Below, one piece after another: positions 28,339-37,964 of a stretch of DNA of 64,000 nucleotides. The DNA lies in contig JADLGN010000020.1 of the NCBI GenBank assembly GCA_020849295.1, positions 1-64,000 of the forward strand. The letters run 5' to 3'. Under the pieces are notes generated by a model. That model searched no databases and had not been told where the DNA came from. It saw nothing but the letters and a program-made list of their open reading frames with translations. Made by a program: the position numbers and the translations under genes. This DNA comes from Bacteroidia bacterium. Its GTDB lineage: Bacteria; Bacteroidota; Bacteroidia; NS11-12g; UBA9320. Position 1 is the stretch's first letter; each line of letters starts with the position of its first letter.

Positions 28339-29177
28339 ATTTAAAAGTAATAAATACCGGAAACTTTAAACTTGACGGGGGGGCAATGTTTGGCGTACTT
28401 CCCAAAACAATATGGCAAAAATTAAACCCGCCTGATGACAATAATTTGTGTAATTGGGCTATGCGATGCCTATTGATAGAAGATGGAAAAAAATTAATTT
28501 TGGTTGATACAGGTATTGGCGATAAGCAAAGTGAAAAGTTTTTTGCTTACTATTTTCTAAATGGCGAAGACTCTCTAAAAAAATCACTTAATAATGCAGG
28601 AGTTGATTTTGGCGATATTACCGATGTAATTCTTACGCATTTGCACTTTGATCACTGCGGCGGGGCAGTTTCAAAAAATCATTCAAACGGGGTGTTTTAT
28701 CCTACATTTCAAAATGCAAAATACTGGTGTAATAAAAACCACTGGGACCATGCTCTTAACTCAAATGCAAGAGAAAAGGCTTCGTTCTTAAAAGAAAATT
28801 TTATACCAATAGAAGAATCGGGGCAACTTATGTTGGTTGATGAGAATAGTAAAATTTCTGAAAATATTTCTTTTTTAAACTTTGATGGTCATACTGAAAA
28901 AATGATTTGCCCGATTATAAATTATAATTATCAAAAAATAGTATATATGGCAGACCTTATCCCCTCTGCTGCTCATATACCAATAAACAGAGTAATGGCT
29001 TACGATATAAGACCACTCGAAACTATGAGTGAAAAAGAAAAGTTTCTTGAAAAAGCATCTAATGATAATTATATTTTATTCTTTGAACATGATTTAATAA
29101 ATGAATGTGCTATGGTACAAAAAACTGATAAAGGTTTTAGTGAAAAGGCTATCGGCAAACTTTCTGATTTCATATAA
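28335..29177 (+). CDS. MBL-fold metallo-hydrolase
   Basis: A 280-residue metallo-beta-lactamase-fold hydrolase. The metal motif is THLHFDHCGG (His102, His104, Asp106, His107). Further ligands are likely in GHTEKM and ADLIP. The size and the GxxxGVLPKTIW N-terminus resemble the lactonase-like or RNase-unrelated MBL hydrolases common in Bacteroidota. The substrate is unknown. The ATG overlaps the stop of the Kazal gene, indicating coupled translation. The GNAT-like gene follows. Confidence 0.88.
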   Translation: MNLKVINTGNFKLDGGAMFGVLPKTIWQKLNPPDDNNLCNWAMRCLLIEDGKKLILVDTGIGDKQSEKFFAYYFLNGEDSLKKSLNNAGVDFGDITDVILTHLHFDHCGGAVSKNHSNGVFYPTFQNAKYWCNKNHWDHALNSNAREKASFLKENFIPIEESGQLMLVDENSKISENISFLNFDGHTEKMICPIINYNYQKIVYMADLIPSAAHIPINRVMAYDIRPLETMSEKEKFLEKASNDNYILFFEHDLINECAMVQKTDKGFSEKAIGKLSDFI

Positions 29178-29199
29178 TTAACAACTCTTAATTATCAAT

Positions 29200-29640
29200 A
29201 TTAATAACATAAAGATAAAGATTATTGATTTTGGCTCAAGCGAGCAAAATCAATCAATAAAACTTAGATACGAAATTCTTCGTAAACCACTCGGAATTGA
29301 ATTTGAACAAAAAAATCTTGATGAAGAAAAAAATGAAATACATATTGCAGCTTTTGATAATGATGAATTAATTGGAATATTATTACTGAAACCAATTGAA
29401 AACAATACAGTATTAAAAATGCGTCAAGTAGCTGTAAACAAAGTTTGGCAAAGAAAAGGAATTGGAAAAATGTTAGTAAATTTTGCCGAAAAATTAGCAA
29501 AAGAAAACGGATATAAAAAAATTGATCTAAATTCAAGAATTACTGCAGTTGATTTTTACTTAAATCTTCAATACAAAAAAACTGGAAACGAGTTTACAGA
29601 AGTTGGCATTCCACATATCAAAATGTTTAAAATTTTATAA
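29200..29640 (+). CDS. GNAT family N-acetyltransferase without a canonical start codon
   Basis: The open frame encodes a complete small GNAT domain (about 146 residues). Its N-terminus reads IIDFGSSEQNQSIKLRYEIL, strand beta-3/4 follows, then acetyl-CoA loop WQRKGIGKML and the C-terminal YKKTGNEFTEVGIPHIKM. The first in-frame stop upstream is at 29179-29181. Between it and the domain there is no ATG, GTG or TTG; only ATT/ATA codons (29191, 29200, 29209) are available. The first ATG, at 29419, would cut the domain in half. I placed the start at ATT 29200 arbitrarily. It may use a rare start or carry a point change in the start codon. Confidence 0.65.
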   Translation: MNNIKIKIIDFGSSEQNQSIKLRYEILRKPLGIEFEQKNLDEEKNEIHIAAFDNDELIGILLLKPIENNTVLKMRQVAVNKVWQRKGIGKMLVNFAEKLAKENGYKKIDLNSRITAVDFYLNLQYKKTGNEFTEVGIPHIKMFKIL

Positions 29641-29739
29641 GTTTAAACAATGTTGCCTTTTCTTTAAATCAGCTTTTTTAAAAAATGAAAAATTTTAAAA
29701 AAAATACTTTTTATAGGCGTATAAAATTTATTTTGCAGA

Positions 29740-31008
29740 ATGACATCAATTGTAATTATAGTTTTTGTAATTGGCTATTTGGCTGTAGCATTTGAACAGG
29801 CATTAAAACTTAACAAAGCTGCAGCTGCTTTAATTACGGGAGTTCTATGTTGGACGCTGTATATTTTCAGTGGTGTAGAAAAAGAACATGCAGTTGAAGG
29901 ATTGCTTCATCATTTGGGAGAAATATCATCTATACTTTTTTTCTTGTTGGGGGCAATGACTATTGTTGAACTAATTGACAACCACGATGGTTTTACAATT
30001 ATAGCTAACAATATAAAAACAAGAAATAAAGTAAAACTACTTTGGATAATATCATTAATCACTTTTTTTCTCTCAGCAATACTTGATAATCTTACAACAG
30101 CAATTGTAATGACTTCGCTTGCTTCTAGGATGCTTAAAAATAAAAACGACAGACTTTGGTTTGCAGGACTGATTGTAATTGCTGCAAATGCAGGTGGGGT
30201 ATTTTCTCCAATAGGTGACGTAACAACAACAATGCTTTGGATTGGAGGACAGATTACAGCCACAAATATTATAATTGAATTGTTTCTCCCAAGCATTTTT
30301 GTTTGCTTGATACCTCTTTTAATAGTAAGTCCTAAATTTCGAAAACAGTCTTTTGATTTTAATGAAACAAAAGAATTAAAAGTAGTCAAAAAAGAAGGAA
30401 TAATAATTTTAATTATGGGGATTATATTATTACTTTTTGTTCCTATTTTCAAAATGCTAACGCATCTTCCGCCATTTATGGGAATATTACTTTCTTTAGG
30501 TATTTTATGGGTTGTTCAAGCTATCCTTCATTTCAATAAAGAGCAAGAAAACAAGTATAAATTGACAGTTTCCCATGCACTTGAAAAAATTGATACACCA
30601 AGTATTTTGTTTTTTTTAGGAATTTTACTTTCAGTTTCAGCTATTCAATCTTTCGGACTACTTAAACAAATTGCAGTATCATTAGACAATTTATTAGGCA
30701 ATATATATTTAAAAGGTACAGTACTGGGGCTTATTTCTTCAATAGTTGATAATGTACCTCTTGTTGCAGCATTACAGGGTATGTATGACTTGAATACATA
30801 TCCGACAGACCATCATTTTTGGGAATTTATCGCATTAACAACAGGCACAGGCGGTAGTGCAATTATTATTGGTTCAGCCGCCGGAGTAGCAGTAATGGGA
30901 ATAGAAAAAATTGATTTTATGTGGTATCTAAAAAAAATAAGTTGGATTGCAATTGCCGGTTTTATTACTGGGATTTTGGTTTTTATTGCACAGGCTTTAA
31001 TTTTTTGA
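29740..31008 (+). CDS. nhaD: Na+/H+ antiporter, NhaD type
   Basis: A 422-residue membrane protein with about twelve hydrophobic helices. Conserved segments are AAALITGVLCW, FLLGAMTIVELID, SAILDNLTTAIVMTSL and NAGGVFSPIGDVTTTMLW, with a matching second-half segment SSIVDNVPLVAAL and GTGGSAIIIGSAAG. These belong to the NhaD branch of the ion transporter (IT) superfamily. It exchanges external protons for internal sodium (or lithium) at the inner membrane. It is transcribed singly from a 99-base gap that contains a near-consensus TTATTTTG box just before the ATG. Confidence 0.92.
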   Translation: MTSIVIIVFVIGYLAVAFEQALKLNKAAAALITGVLCWTLYIFSGVEKEHAVEGLLHHLGEISSILFFLLGAMTIVELIDNHDGFTIIANNIKTRNKVKLLWIISLITFFLSAILDNLTTAIVMTSLASRMLKNKNDRLWFAGLIVIAANAGGVFSPIGDVTTTMLWIGGQITATNIIIELFLPSIFVCLIPLLIVSPKFRKQSFDFNETKELKVVKKEGIIILIMGIILLLFVPIFKMLTHLPPFMGILLSLGILWVVQAILHFNKEQENKYKLTVSHALEKIDTPSILFFLGILLSVSAIQSFGLLKQIAVSLDNLLGNIYLKGTVLGLISSIVDNVPLVAALQGMYDLNTYPTDHHFWEFIALTTGTGGSAIIIGSAAGVAVMGIEKIDFMWYLKKISWIAIAGFITGILVFIAQALIF

Positions 31009-31105
31009 AAATAAAAATATGATCATAAAACATATATTCTAACCCAATGCTTGCACACTAAATTTACATGATTTCAACTTCACTTATTTATAAGAATTTG
31101 TTTTC

Positions 31106-33526
31106 CTAATCTGAATCTTTCCCTTTCAGGTCATCATTGCCAGAGCCTTTTTTACGACTAACATTTTCTTTTAATTTGCCAAAACTATAGTTTAAACTAA
31201 AACTATAATATCTGAAAAAATTATTTTTACTTATTGATTCCTGATAAAATAACGGGTCTTCTGTTATTGTTTTTAATGTTTGTTTCTTTTCAAAAAAATT
31301 ATTTGCCACCAATCCCACATTTAATTTCTTTTTAAAAAAAGATTTTCTTAGGCTGATATTATAACTGTAATTAAGTGGTTTTGTACTTTGCAATGTTGGT
31401 GCTCCCTGCCAAACCCAGGCGCCTAAAGTAGATGAAAATCCTTTGTTGAAATTCCATGTAAAATTTCCATTTCCTCTGTGGCTAAATCCACTGCGGTTAC
31501 GGCTTTTATCTAATTTATGAACTATATTTACATAAGATGAATTATATCCCAGCCAAATCTGTATTTTTTTAAAAAACATTCCCCACAAACTTATATTGAG
31601 TCCTGTAGTATTTGATGTAGCGATATTGTAATAAGAGGTGAATGACACTCCATTGCTGTCAATTTTTGTATAAGATGTGATTACATCATCTGTATATGAA
31701 TTTGAAATTGAAACATCGAGTGAATTTTGACTGAAAAAATAATTGTAAGATACATTAATATTATGTGTTTTTTCGGGTGTAAGATTTGGATTGCCATAAC
31801 TTATTGCTTTGGGGTCTAAATTATTTATGTACGGATTTAAATAATGCATCCATGGTCTCTGTACTCTTCTGCTGTAATTAATTCTTATAGTGTTTTTTTT
31901 CTTGATTTTTTTTGAGAAACCCAAAGTTGGTATCAAACTTAGATATTGTTTTTCAAATGGTAGTGAGTCTTTATTAAATTCAGCATTTATCCATGTGTTT
32001 TCAAGCCTTAATCCAACTTTTATTCTTGCTTTTTTATATTGCATGGCATAAGTAGAAAACATACTTCCTACATATTGATTGTATTTTATAGAATTACTTT
32101 GCTGAGGTAATAAATAAAACACTTCGCTACTGTCGGCTTTTTGTTTCATTTCATAATCTGATGTTAGATTTCTTATAATAAATTTTGCACCTGTTTCAAG
32201 TTTCTTTTTCTCTTTGAATGGTTTTTCGTAATCAAGCTTAAATGTATATTCATTGTTTTGCGAATAGTTTGAGCTTTTTATTGATTTATCTAATTTATTA
32301 AAATAATCAATATTTGAGGTAAATGAAGTAATATTAAAGTTGATTTCTTTAGAAACCGAAAAACTCAATTCATGCTCATCATTATCCTTAAATTTTTTCA
32401 TATAATCAATTCCCAAATCAAACGACGGGTTATTGTTGTTGGTTTTTGAACTATTTATGTATGATTCGGTAATTGTGCCAAGCGAATCACTATTATCTGA
32501 ATTTTGATACTGATTTCCGTTACTATATCCACCTCCCGGTGTAATATAAAAACTTAATGAATTGAGTGTATCAAAATCATAGGAAATTTCAATATTTCCC
32601 CAGTACCAAATTCCGTTATTGTTATTATTACTCCACTGATGTAACAAATTTTTCTTTCCTGCAATTAAAGAATTTCTATACAACTCGTTTGTATATTGAT
32701 TTTGATAATTAAAATAATTTCCTCCAAAATAAGATGACATCCCAAGTTTTGAAGTTTTTAGATTGATACTGCCACCAAAATTACTTATACCGCGAGAACT
32801 TATACCGCCAAATATGTTTCCATTGTACCCTTTTATTTTTTTATGAGTAATAATATTAATTATTCCTGAAGTTCCTTCTGCATCATATTTTGCTGACGGT
32901 TCTGTAATTACTTCTATTTTTTTTATTAAGTTAGCCGGAAATGATTTTAATGCTTCTTTAGGATTTTTGGCAATAATTGAAGTATTTTTTCCATTTAATA
33001 ACACCTTAAAATTTGAGCTTCCTTTCAATTGAATATTGTCTTCGGCATCTACTGTAATAAAAGGTAATTTTCTTAATGCGTCTATTGCCATAAGCCCTTG
33101 CAGGGTTGCATCGTTTTCAACATTATAAATTATTTTATCCGTTTCTATTTCTAAGAGTGCTTTTTGAGAAATAATTGTTACCTCTTTTAGATTCCTGCTT
33201 GTTTTTGTAAGATAAATCGTATCTTTTAGTTCGGTATTTTTATCAATAAAAATTTTTACAAAATTATTAGTTTCATATCCTGCAGATTTTACCGAAAAGG
33301 TGTAAACTCCTTTTGTAATACCATTAAAAATAAATTTTCCGTTTTCATCAGTAAATGTGTTTGATTTTATTGCTGAACTAACAGTATCAATTAGGGAAAT
33401 CGTACAATATGCCAAAACTTTTTGTGTTTCTTTATCTGCAATTATACCTTTCACAGAAAATGAATTTTGAGCATAAGTATTAAGAAACAAAAACAATAAT
33501 GAAACTCCCAAAATCAGTTTTCTCAT
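31106..33526 (-). CDS. Outer membrane beta-barrel protein, TonB-dependent receptor-like (OMP_b-brl_3)
   Basis: An 806-residue outer-membrane protein with a signal peptide (about 1-20), a CarboxypepD_reg domain (22-110, FTDENGKFIFNGITKGVYTFSVKSAGYE core), and a plug domain (about 125-225, GLMAIDALRKLPFITVD and EVITEPSAKYDAEGTSG). A long beta-barrel extends to the C-terminus. It probably binds or imports an unknown ligand. It lacks an obvious TonB box and any SusD partner, like the other members of the OMP_b-brl_3 family. It stands alone, convergent with nhaD. Confidence 0.88.
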   Translation of the reverse strand: MRKLILGVSLLFLFLNTYAQNSFSVKGIIADKETQKVLAYCTISLIDTVSSAIKSNTFTDENGKFIFNGITKGVYTFSVKSAGYETNNFVKIFIDKNTELKDTIYLTKTSRNLKEVTIISQKALLEIETDKIIYNVENDATLQGLMAIDALRKLPFITVDAEDNIQLKGSSNFKVLLNGKNTSIIAKNPKEALKSFPANLIKKIEVITEPSAKYDAEGTSGIINIITHKKIKGYNGNIFGGISSRGISNFGGSINLKTSKLGMSSYFGGNYFNYQNQYTNELYRNSLIAGKKNLLHQWSNNNNNGIWYWGNIEISYDFDTLNSLSFYITPGGGYSNGNQYQNSDNSDSLGTITESYINSSKTNNNNPSFDLGIDYMKKFKDNDEHELSFSVSKEINFNITSFTSNIDYFNKLDKSIKSSNYSQNNEYTFKLDYEKPFKEKKKLETGAKFIIRNLTSDYEMKQKADSSEVFYLLPQQSNSIKYNQYVGSMFSTYAMQYKKARIKVGLRLENTWINAEFNKDSLPFEKQYLSLIPTLGFSKKIKKKNTIRINYSRRVQRPWMHYLNPYINNLDPKAISYGNPNLTPEKTHNINVSYNYFFSQNSLDVSISNSYTDDVITSYTKIDSNGVSFTSYYNIATSNTTGLNISLWGMFFKKIQIWLGYNSSYVNIVHKLDKSRNRSGFSHRGNGNFTWNFNKGFSSTLGAWVWQGAPTLQSTKPLNYSYNISLRKSFFKKKLNVGLVANNFFEKKQTLKTITEDPLFYQESISKNNFFRYYSFSLNYSFGKLKENVSRKKGSGNDDLKGKDSD

Positions 33527-33561
33527 AATTCAATCGTTGATTTGTATATCATATAAAAAAT

Positions 33562-33569
33562 CAAAAATA
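33562..33569 (-). promoter_or_regulatory. -7 promoter box (TATTTTTG) of the receptor-like gene
   Basis: Minus-strand TATTTTTG matches TAnnTTTG exactly, 35 bases before the receptor ATG at 33526. Confidence 0.4.
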
Positions 33570-33709
33570 AATTACTTGTAAGTATTTAAAATATTAATTC
33601 GATTAAATATTTAATTTCTTTAAAATAATCTTAAAAAAATGAGAAATCAATTTTTTATCTGTATTAAAAAAATCGTTATTTTGATTTTAAATTAATAAAA
33701 ATATTTTCA

Positions 33710-34192
33710 GTGTTAAGAAAAGTAGAAATTAAAGATGCTCAGAGTATTTGTGATATTTATAATTATTATGTAAAAAATACTATTGTAACTTTTGAAGAAG
33801 ATGAGGTTTCAATTGAAGATATGCAAAATAGGATAATAAATATAGGTGGTAAATATCCTTGGTTAGTATTTGAAAAAAATAATGAAATATTAGGGTATGC
33901 TTATGCCGGTGAGTGGAAATCAAGATGTGCATATCGGTATTCAGCAGAAATTTCAGTGTATATTAAAAATGGTTTTATAGGAAATAAAACAGGGAGTTTA
34001 TTATATTCTGCTTTGATAGATTCATTATCAAAAAGTGATATTCATAGCCTGATAGCTGGAATTTCTCTTCCAAATGAAATTAGTATTGCAATACATGAGA
34101 AATTTGGTTTTGAAAAAATTGGTCAGTTTAAAGAAGTTGGTTTTAAATTTAACACTTGGATTGACGTGGGTTATTGGGAAAAAATATTATGA
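33710..34192 (+). CDS. GNAT acetyltransferase, phosphinothricin acetyltransferase (PAT/YncA) type
   Basis: A 160-residue GNAT of the PAT/YncA subgroup, recognised by YNYYVKNTIVTFEE near the N-terminus and CAYRYSAEISVYIKNGFIG before the acetyl-CoA loop. The C-terminal segment HEKFGFEKIGQFKEVGFKF and DVGYWEK are typical. PAT homologues acetylate phosphinothricin or methionine derivatives; the natural substrate is unknown. The only possible start is GTG 33710. It is convergent with the porin gene, 7 bases apart. Confidence 0.85.
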   Translation: MLRKVEIKDAQSICDIYNYYVKNTIVTFEEDEVSIEDMQNRIINIGGKYPWLVFEKNNEILGYAYAGEWKSRCAYRYSAEISVYIKNGFIGNKTGSLLYSALIDSLSKSDIHSLIAGISLPNEISIAIHEKFGFEKIGQFKEVGFKFNTWIDVGYWEKIL

Positions 34193-34199
34193 AATTGAA

Positions 34200-35417
34200 T
34201 TAAAAATTAAACTGAACCTGAAATCTCAATAAATTCCCTTTCTGCAAGTTATTTTGCAGTTTATAATCTTCAAACCTGCGTTGTGATATTGTGTACATAG
34301 CTACAAGCTCAAAATTTTTCAAAGGTTGCCATTCTGCACCTATTTCCAATTCTTTTACATCATAACTTCTGGCATCAAGTTCGTGTTTTTTCCCGCCATT
34401 ATAATATTGATATCTCACAAAAGGAATAAGATTTTGAGTTTTAATTTTTAAAAAATAACTAAGCATTGCATAGCCTCCCTGCAAATTTTGCTTTTCAATG
34501 GAGTCAGTATATTTATTAAATTCAGGACCATTGCCCAAATTGTATTCTGCCTGAAACCCCAATGGTTTAGGATATAGAATTACACTTGCAGCCACACGTT
34601 GGTCAATGTAATTAAGATCTTTTACAGCTTTGGTTTTGTCTGTTTTATTTTCTACAACATATTTTCCTGTATAAGTCTGTATGCCAGTTTCTATTGTTTG
34701 ATTTTTTATTTCAAATGGGTATGAAATTCTTGAAACTACATGCAAATTTTTATTCAAATCATTTTTATTGGCGGTTTGCCCGTTAAAAACCCCCAAAGCA
34801 AAAACTCCATAATCTCCACTGCCTTTATACCCGTCATTTACAAGTGAGCTGAATAATTTTCTTGTTTTTTGCGGAGCCCAATAGAAAAAAACTCCTAAAT
34901 CTCGTTCGTTTGAAAAAGAGCTGTTTAATGCGTCAGACCTGTCAAGTGCAAGACGATTTTGACTTGACTGAAGATTTTCAAAGCCATAAGGAATTTTACT
35001 TTGCCCAAATCTAAGCCTGTATTCTTTCTTTTTATCTAAAGATAAATCGAAATATGCATCTCTTAACTGAACAAAATTATATGTACCTGACGTGGGTGAT
35101 GAAGCAAAGTCTGGTTGAATATATATATAAACTCTTTCAGAAATATTGCCAAAAAACACCAATCTCATTCTTCTGATAAAGATACTGCCGTTTCCCCAGG
35201 ATTTATCACATTGTTCACACTTTAATGAATCGTTGGTTTCTAATAGTCGGTTATATCGAATGTTTACATATCCTCTTATTGACATTTTTTCGTACCATTT
35301 ATCCTCTTTAGATTTTTTAATATTGTCTTGTGATTTTGTTTTGAAAGAAAAAGAAATTATTATTAAAAATGCTAAAATTCTTAGTAATTTACTTTGGGTA
35401 TTTTTTATATTAATCAT
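34200..35417 (-). CDS. Phosphate-selective porin O/P-like outer membrane protein
   Basis: A 405-residue porin with a signal peptide (about 13-29, ending TKSQ). The porin P/O family core starts at about 45 (GYVNIRYNRL) and shows FIRRMRLVFFGNISERVYIYIQPDF and LRFGQSKIPYGFENLQSS. The C-terminus ends in aromatic FQVQFNF, as expected for an outer-membrane barrel. A pair of CxxC cysteines sits near residue 67. In Pseudomonas such porins pass phosphate; that this one does is suggested by the nearby DUF47-PiT-kinase genes but not proven. Confidence 0.85.
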   Translation of the reverse strand: MINIKNTQSKLLRILAFLIIISFSFKTKSQDNIKKSKEDKWYEKMSIRGYVNIRYNRLLETNDSLKCEQCDKSWGNGSIFIRRMRLVFFGNISERVYIYIQPDFASSPTSGTYNFVQLRDAYFDLSLDKKKEYRLRFGQSKIPYGFENLQSSQNRLALDRSDALNSSFSNERDLGVFFYWAPQKTRKLFSSLVNDGYKGSGDYGVFALGVFNGQTANKNDLNKNLHVVSRISYPFEIKNQTIETGIQTYTGKYVVENKTDKTKAVKDLNYIDQRVAASVILYPKPLGFQAEYNLGNGPEFNKYTDSIEKQNLQGGYAMLSYFLKIKTQNLIPFVRYQYYNGGKKHELDARSYDVKELEIGAEWQPLKNFELVAMYTISQRRFEDYKLQNNLQKGNLLRFQVQFNF

Positions 35418-35502
35418 ATCTGCAAAAAAAATATATATGTAAACACTGAATATTAACTGAATTTTATTTTTTTAAAGAATTATTTAACATATTCTTAATA
35501 TT

Positions 35503-37209
35503 TCATTTAATATCCTTTAATACTATCTGAATATTTGTATTTCCATTATATTCTTCTTTAATTAAGTTAATCAATGCATCAAAAGGCTTACTGTTTTTTA
35601 TATTTTCATAGTTTTTGCCCAGTTTAAAACCAACTCCTTTTAGCGGTTTGTCAAATTTTGGAAATATAAAATTTAAACTCAAATGGCTGTTGTCGCTACC
35701 AATTTGTCTTAACATACCGGTATCTTTTAAGTTTTTAATAAAAAAAACAGGTGACATATTACCAGGTCCGAAAGGTTCAAATTGATTAAGTAATTTTACA
35801 AGTGATTCGGTAATTTCATCAGAATTAATCTCCAAATCATATCTGATTGATTCTACAAGCATATCTCTTGTTAGTTTTTCGGAGGCAATTTTATCAAATT
35901 TTTTTATAAATTTTTCAAGATTTTCGGGCAATAAAGATAATCCTGCAGCATGTGTATGCCCTCCAAACTGTAATAGTAAATCTTTACATTCTATTAGTGC
36001 CTCATGAATATCAAAACCATTGATAGATCTTGCAGAACCGGTAATTTTACCTTCATCGCCTGTTAGAATTACAGTTGGTCTGTAATATTGTTCAATTATT
36101 CTTGAAGCTACAATTCCAACAACACCTTTGTGCCACTTTGGGTAATACAATACGTTAGTAAATTTTTCAGGGTGCAAATTGTCATTTATTATCATTTCAA
36201 AAGCCTGTGCAGTTATGCTTTCATCAATAGATTTTCTCTCAGTATTTGTATTATTTAATATTTGAACATATTCTTCTGCCTCATCTTCTTTTTTTGTAAC
36301 TAAAAGTTTTACGGCATCTTTTGCATCTTTTAGTCTTCCTACAGCATTTATTCTTGGTCCTAAATAAAAAACTATGTCGGATGTAACAAGTTCTGTTTTT
36401 TTTACACAACTTTCTTTTAAAACTTTAAGTCCTGGTAATGGCGATTTATTAAGTTTTTCTGTTCCATATTTTACCAGAATACGGTTTTCGCCAATTATTG
36501 GCACAATATCGCAACAAGTACTTACAGCTACCAAATCAATATATTGTAAATAATTATCTTCGTTAAGTTTATTATAAATACTAATAGCTTGAATCAACTT
36601 AAAGCCTACACCGCAGCCTGATAACTCCTTAAAAGGATAGGTTTCTCCTTGTACTTTCGCATCTAGTATTGCTATTGCATTAGGGAGAGTATTCCCGGGG
36701 AGATGATGGTCGCATATAATAAAGTCAACATTTTGTTGCTTGGCATATTCAACAAGTTTATCAGAACGAATTCCGCAATCTAAAGCTACAATTAGTTTAA
36801 AATTATTTTTTATAGCATAATCAACCCCTGTTTGCGAAATGCCATAACCTTCGGTATATCTGTCAGGAATATAAAATCCAATTGCATCAGTAAAATTTCT
36901 AAGAAAAGAAAACACCATTGCAACAGCGGTTGTTCCATCAACATCATAATCGCCATAAATAAGAATTTTTTCGTTTTTTTTAATTGAGTTTTCTATCCTT
37001 TGTACGGCTTTTTCCATATCGCGAAACAGAAAAGGGTTATTCAAATCATTAAGAGAAGGGCGAAAAAAGGATTTTGCTTTTTCATAATTGTCTATTCCTC
37101 TCTGACAAAGCAAAGTAGCAATAATTCTGTTTACATTAATATTTTTCTGTAATTGAGTTATTCGCAGTTCGTCAGGTATTTCAGTATTTATCCATTTAAA
37201 ATTTGACAT
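35503..37209 (-). CDS. recJ: Single-stranded-DNA-specific exonuclease RecJ
   Basis: A 568-residue DHH-family 5'-3' single-strand exonuclease for recombination and mismatch repair. Metal motifs are DYDVDG (87-92), LDCGIR and DHH (167-169). The DHHA1 domain carries GGHTHAAGLSL, and an OB-like domain closes the protein (FEPFGPGNMSPVF). Length is normal. It is divergent from the phosphate module starting at 37299 and probably not functionally linked to it. Confidence 0.95.
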   Translation of the reverse strand: MSNFKWINTEIPDELRITQLQKNINVNRIIATLLCQRGIDNYEKAKSFFRPSLNDLNNPFLFRDMEKAVQRIENSIKKNEKILIYGDYDVDGTTAVAMVFSFLRNFTDAIGFYIPDRYTEGYGISQTGVDYAIKNNFKLIVALDCGIRSDKLVEYAKQQNVDFIICDHHLPGNTLPNAIAILDAKVQGETYPFKELSGCGVGFKLIQAISIYNKLNEDNYLQYIDLVAVSTCCDIVPIIGENRILVKYGTEKLNKSPLPGLKVLKESCVKKTELVTSDIVFYLGPRINAVGRLKDAKDAVKLLVTKKEDEAEEYVQILNNTNTERKSIDESITAQAFEMIINDNLHPEKFTNVLYYPKWHKGVVGIVASRIIEQYYRPTVILTGDEGKITGSARSINGFDIHEALIECKDLLLQFGGHTHAAGLSLLPENLEKFIKKFDKIASEKLTRDMLVESIRYDLEINSDEITESLVKLLNQFEPFGPGNMSPVFFIKNLKDTGMLRQIGSDNSHLSLNFIFPKFDKPLKGVGFKLGKNYENIKNSKPFDALINLIKEEYNGNTNIQIVLKDIK

Positions 37210-37298
37210 TTATTTTATTTTTAATAATTTCTTAACAATTATATAACTTAGCAATGAAATTTTACATTCTACTTTGCAAAATAAAAATATAAAAAAAA

Positions 37299-37946
37299 AT
37301 GGCTAATTTATTATGTTTTTTTATTCCAAAAGAAAAAAAGTTTTTTGTAATGTTTGATAAATCAACAAAAAATCTTGTAGAAATTTCTAACCTACTTTTC
37401 CAACTTGTTAATACATCTTCTACCGAAGAGTGTAAAACTCTACGGCACGAGATTGAGAAACTTGAACATGTGGGCGACAGTTGTACACACGATATTTTAA
37501 AACAATTGAGTTTAAGTTTTATTACCCCTTTTGATAGAGAAGACATTCACTCGCTTACCGTAATTATTGACGATATTGCCGATTATATAAATGGTGTGGC
37601 AAGTCGTATATTACTTTATAAAATTAAACCTGAAGATATTACTCCTGAAATAATAAAACTTGCCGAACTCATTCAACAATGTTGTGAAGAATTGCAAATA
37701 GCAGTAGCAGAATTGAGAAATCTGAAAAACATAGAAAGAATAAATGAAGCATACGTAAAAATAAACAGCATAGAAAACCATGCAGATGATATATTTGACA
37801 GGGCTATAGGCGATTTGTTTGACAAAGAAAAAGACCCTATAAAACTTATAAAAATGAAAGAAATTTATGCAACTTTAGAAATGGCGACTGACAAAGCCGA
37901 AGATGCAGCAGATATTATTAAATCAATACAAGTAAAAAATGCTTAA
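37299..37946 (+). CDS. DUF47 (PhoU-like) phosphate transport regulator
   Basis: A 215-residue all-helical protein of the DUF47/TIGR00153 family, related to PhoU. Repeated metal-coordinating helices are seen: LRHEIEKLEHVGDSCTHDIL, then TPFDREDIHSLTVIIDDIADYI. The ending ATLEMATDKAEDAADIIKSI is diagnostic. The protein usually accompanies PiT transporters and is thought to control or assist them. It is the first gene of DUF47-pit-kinase, with gaps of 18 and 12 bases. Confidence 0.93.
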   Translation: MANLLCFFIPKEKKFFVMFDKSTKNLVEISNLLFQLVNTSSTEECKTLRHEIEKLEHVGDSCTHDILKQLSLSFITPFDREDIHSLTVIIDDIADYINGVASRILLYKIKPEDITPEIIKLAELIQQCCEELQIAVAELRNLKNIERINEAYVKINSIENHADDIFDRAIGDLFDKEKDPIKLIKMKEIYATLEMATDKAEDAADIIKSIQVKNA

Positions 37947-37964
37947 TAAATATCAAATTATTTT

